Below are positions 60,894-64,000 of a stretch of DNA of 64,000 nt, one piece after another; the first letter of the stretch is position 1, and the number at the start of each line of letters is the position of its first letter. Under the pieces are notes generated by a model. That model worked only from the letters and a program-made list of their open reading frames with translations. It searched no databases and was not told the DNA's origin. The DNA comes from Lactobacillus taiwanensis DSM 21401 (GTDB lineage Bacteria > Bacillota > Bacilli > Lactobacillales > Lactobacillaceae): contig NZ_AYZG01000001.1 of the NCBI RefSeq assembly GCF_001436695.1, positions 1-64,000 of the forward strand. Direction: 5' to 3'. Position numbers and translations under genes: made by a program.

Positions 60894-63800
60894 CTATCTT
60901 TGAACAATATCACTAGCTGCTTCTAAAAATGTATGCAACTCCTTAAATAATTGTCTTGTACTCATATTCTTCTCAAGCTCAAGCATTACATTTAGTCTCT
61001 TTTCCGGATCCATATTAATCCTTGCTCGAAGTGACACATGTTCTAAAGCCTTAAAAATATTTGGCCCTTCTAATTCTTCGCTTGCTCGATTATTAAAAAT
61101 AACCTGCAATTTATCATCCGCTTTTTGAGTAATAGATATTACTTGGGCTAAATCGGCATCTGCCTTAACTGTAGATACATTTAACAAATTCTCTACTGGC
61201 AGTGGATAATCTCCAAAACGATCAATTAATTCATCCGCAATATTATCTGCTTCTTTTTGATCATTAATGCCTTTAATCTTTTTATAGAACTCAATTTTCT
61301 GTTCTTGATCAGAAATATACTCGTCTGGAATATAGGCTTCTAAATTAAATTGAACTTCTGCGTTAGACTTAACAGCAACTTTTTTACCTTTTCGTTTCTT
61401 GATTGCATCATCAAGCATCTGAGCATACAAATCATATCCAACACTGTCAATAAAGCCATGTTGCTGTTTCCCAAGCATATTACCGGCTCCTCGAATTGAT
61501 AAATCTCTCATTGCAATCTTAAAGCCAGAACCCAATTCTGTGAAATCACGGATTGCACTAAGTCTTTTTTCACAAATCTCCGTTAAAACCTTCTTAGGCT
61601 GATATAAGAAGTATGCATATGCTAATCGCGCACTTCGTCCAATTCGCCCACGTAGTTGATAAAGCTGACTCAATCCATAGTGGTCAGCATCTTCAACAAT
61701 CATCGTGTTGACATTCGGCATATCAACCCCAGTTTCAATAATAGTAGTTGTAACTAAGATATCAAACTCGTTCTTTGAAAAGCGATACATAATATCTTCC
61801 ATCTGATTTTCACTCATTCGACCATGAATGTATTCGATTTTAGCTTCTGGAATTAGTTCCTCTAAACGACTAACTACTTTATCAATATCATCAATTCGAT
61901 TATGCAGGAAAAATACCTGGCCATTACGTTTCATTTCTCTTAAAACTGCTTCGCGTACTATACTTGGCATCTCTTCCATGACGTAAGTTTGAATTGGATA
62001 TCTATTAGTTGGCGGGGTTTCCATAACTGAAAGATCTCTTACCCCAACCATTGACATATGAAGAGTACGTGGAATTGGTGTGGCTGTCAAAGTTAAAACA
62101 TCAATATTAGCTTTTAATTCCTTTAGTCGCTCCTTGTGTTTAACACCAAAGCGCTGTTCCTCATCTACTATTAGCAAACCAAGATCTTTAAATTTCACAT
62201 CTTTTGATAGTAAGCGGTGCGTACCAACTACCATATCAATTTTTCCATTTTTCACGCCTTCAATTATTTCTTTAACTTCTGCTGGAGTTTGGAAACGTGA
62301 TAAAAGCGCGCAGTTTACTGGAAAATCTTTAAATCGATCCTGCATATTTTCAAAGTGCTGCTGGGCCAAAATAGTGGTTGGAGCTAAGAAAGCTACCTGC
62401 TTTCCATCGCGCATTGCTTTAAAAGCAGCCCGAAGAGCAACCTCTGTTTTACCAAAACCAACATCTCCTACTAATAAACGATCCATTGGTTTTGGTCGTT
62501 CCATATCAGCCTTAATTTCTCGAATAGAACGGAGTTGGTCTGGTGTTTCTGGATATGGGAAAGCATCTTCAAATTCTTTTTGTAAATCATCATCAGGTCT
62601 AAAGGCAAATCCTTTTTCTGACTCACGTTTTGCGTATAATTCAATTAAATCATCAGCAATATCTTCAACTTTTGATTGAACACGTTTTTTTGTTTTTGCC
62701 CATTCTGAACTTCCGAGTTTATTGATATGTGGAACTCTTCCTTCAGAAGCTACATATTTTTGAACTAGGCCTAATTGATCAGCTGGAACAAATAACTGGT
62801 CATGATGTTGATAAGTAATAGTAATATAATCGCGCTTTTTACCATCTGACTCTAAAGTTTTTATTCCTTCAAACCGTCCAATACCATGATTAACATGAAC
62901 AACGTAATCTCCGGGCTTTAGTTCATTATAGTTTCGCAAACGCTGAGCATTTTCCAGAGTTTTAATTCTCTTTCGATGATGTGGTCTTTGATTAAAGAGT
63001 TCACGTTCAGTTAAATAAACCAAATCTAAACTAGGAATAGCAAATCCATGTGCAAAATCGCCTACAGTTATCTGTGCCTTACTTTCTATAATTTGATCTG
63101 ATTTAACAATTGGAATATCTACACCGTAATCAACTAAATTTTGAGCAATCTGTTTCGCACGCGTTTCTGAATCAGCCTGCAAAATAACCGTGCTTTTCTC
63201 ATTAGCAAAACGTGTTAACTCACTTTTAATCAACGGCATTTGACTAAAAAATTGCTGAACTTCACGTGTAGTAAAGTTAAGAATTTGTTCAAATTTTAAA
63301 CGACCCATTCCCTTTTGAAAAAGCGAGAATAATACTTGTGCCTGTTTCGCTCTTTGAATTACTCGTTCAAAATTATAACGCAATTTTTGACTGTTCAGCA
63401 TTGCACCTGATTTTATTTCTTCAGATATAAATGCTTCATTTTGAGCATCAACATCAGCAACATTCTTCTTAATTGTCTGCCAATCATCAAATAAAAGAAG
63501 TCCATCTTTATTCAAATAGTCGATTAAATTAAATGATTTAGGAAGTAAGTAGTCAATTAAAAATGCATAGTTTTCGGGAAGACCGTTGGCTTGTAATAAA
63601 TCAATCGCCTTTACAAAATGATTTTTTACACTTTCTTCATCGGCAATCGATTCTTTCATGTCTAGCTTGATCTTTTCTGCAGCTTCATGAAGGTTATGAT
63701 CTGAGAATACTCTATCTAATGCTGGCCCGATTGAAATACTTTCTCTTTCTTCTAAACTCCTTTGAGTTGCTGCATCAAATTCTTTTACTGTGTCAACTTC

Positions 63801-64000
63801 ATCACCGAAAAATTCAACACGAACCGGATTCTCTTGATCCAAAGGATAAATATCAAGAATATCTCCTCGACGTGCAAATTCTCCAGGCCGGGCTACAATG
63901 CTCTCTCTTCGATATCCAGCATGTATTAGCCAAGTTGTCAATTTATCTAGATCAAATTCAGCTTCTGGCTTAAATACCTGTTTTGTCTTAATGAAGTCTC
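60894..64000 (-). CDS. mfd: Transcription-repair coupling factor Mfd, 5' end outside the window
   Basis: The frame is open to the window edge, so the product here (about 1035 residues) lacks roughly 130 N-terminal residues compared with Mfd near 1160. Visible are RPGEFARRGDILDIYPL, the CarD-like RNA-polymerase-interaction domain (PGDYVVHVNHGIGRFEGI), the RecG-type helicase (GDVGFGKTEVA, VDEEQRFG, LTLTATPIPRTLHM) and the C-terminal TRCF domain. It removes stalled RNA polymerase and recruits UvrA. A TTG at 63941 is not the start. Confidence 0.95.
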   Translation of the reverse strand, partial: DFIKTKQVFKPEAEFDLDKLTTWLIHAGYRRESIVARPGEFARRGDILDIYPLDQENPVRVEFFGDEVDTVKEFDAATQRSLEERESISIGPALDRVFSDHNLHEAAEKIKLDMKESIADEESVKNHFVKAIDLLQANGLPENYAFLIDYLLPKSFNLIDYLNKDGLLLFDDWQTIKKNVADVDAQNEAFISEEIKSGAMLNSQKLRYNFERVIQRAKQAQVLFSLFQKGMGRLKFEQILNFTTREVQQFFSQMPLIKSELTRFANEKSTVILQADSETRAKQIAQNLVDYGVDIPIVKSDQIIESKAQITVGDFAHGFAIPSLDLVYLTERELFNQRPHHRKRIKTLENAQRLRNYNELKPGDYVVHVNHGIGRFEGIKTLESDGKKRDYITITYQHHDQLFVPADQLGLVQKYVASEGRVPHINKLGSSEWAKTKKRVQSKVEDIADDLIELYAKRESEKGFAFRPDDDLQKEFEDAFPYPETPDQLRSIREIKADMERPKPMDRLLVGDVGFGKTEVALRAAFKAMRDGKQVAFLAPTTILAQQHFENMQDRFKDFPVNCALLSRFQTPAEVKEIIEGVKNGKIDMVVGTHRLLSKDVKFKDLGLLIVDEEQRFGVKHKERLKELKANIDVLTLTATPIPRTLHMSMVGVRDLSVMETPPTNRYPIQTYVMEEMPSIVREAVLREMKRNGQVFFLHNRIDDIDKVVSRLEELIPEAKIEYIHGRMSENQMEDIMYRFSKNEFDILVTTTIIETGVDMPNVNTMIVEDADHYGLSQLYQLRGRIGRSARLAYAYFLYQPKKVLTEICEKRLSAIRDFTELGSGFKIAMRDLSIRGAGNMLGKQQHGFIDSVGYDLYAQMLDDAIKKRKGKKVAVKSNAEVQFNLEAYIPDEYISDQEQKIEFYKKIKGINDQKEADNIADELIDRFGDYPLPVENLLNVSTVKADADLAQVISITQKADDKLQVIFNNRASEELEGPNIFKALEHVSLRARINMDPEKRLNVMLELEKNMSTRQLFKELHTFLEAASDIVQR

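Noticed and set aside
62080-62679. Plus-strand frame of 199 codons inside mfd
   Set aside because: Serine-rich shadow translation antisense to the Mfd helicase domain.

Overview
The window reads as a chromosome segment of a low-GC Lactobacillus, most likely from the acidophilus/johnsonii/gasseri group. The main support is the complete S10-spc-alpha ribosomal protein cluster continuing into rplQ-ecfA1-ecfA2-ecfT-truA-rplM-rpsI, preceded by rpsL-rpsG-fusA, rpoBC, clpC and a housekeeping block (lysS, dusB, hslO, ftsH, tilS, divIC, rqcP, mfd). Codon use and AT-rich spacers fit. The species is inferred from gene content, not from a database search. Almost everything is on the minus strand.

Layout by coordinate. 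1-4475 is variable flank: a histidine phosphatase, a DJ-1/PfpI protein, an NmrA-like SDR protein, a small membrane protein with a possible decayed reading frame behind it, and a metallo-beta-lactamase-fold gene that looks frameshifted near its 3' end. 4476-14624 is a 10.1-kb integrative element inserted in the last codons of rpsI, bounded by a 21-bp direct repeat. Its left half is a minus-strand operon of an HTH protein, a large MmeI-like (type IIL) restriction-modification enzyme and a Schlafen/AlbA_2-domain protein. Its right half is a plus-strand mobility module: a small unknown protein, an FtsK/TcpA-like ATPase, a two-TM protein, an HUH-plus-helicase Rep/relaxase, an excisionase and a tyrosine integrase.

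14610-32617 is the ribosomal cluster, read leftward from a sigma-A promoter at 32775-32803, with further promoters before infA and rplM and the small rpmJ gene at 21212-21328. 32886-35913 is the str operon (rpsL-rpsG-fusA). 36080-36751 is a plus-strand prepilin peptidase sharing a bidirectional terminator with rpoC. rpoB and rpoC follow (36825-44152) behind a promoter and an attenuator-like leader, then clpC, tRNA-Pro, tRNA-Gly, lysS, dusB and hslO. Two tandem yfhO paralogues (50822-56204), ftsH, tilS, an S1-domain gene, divIC, rqcP and a 5'-truncated mfd run to the end.

The part most likely to hold something undescribed is the element. It couples a mobility module using a Rep protein with CRESS-like architecture to an apparent anti-phage operon in which an MmeI-type enzyme and a Schlafen-domain protein are translationally coupled. 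Integration separates rpsI from its native terminator by 10 kb, so ribosomal transcription should run antisense through the integration genes. The integrase transcript meets a terminator only when the element is circular.
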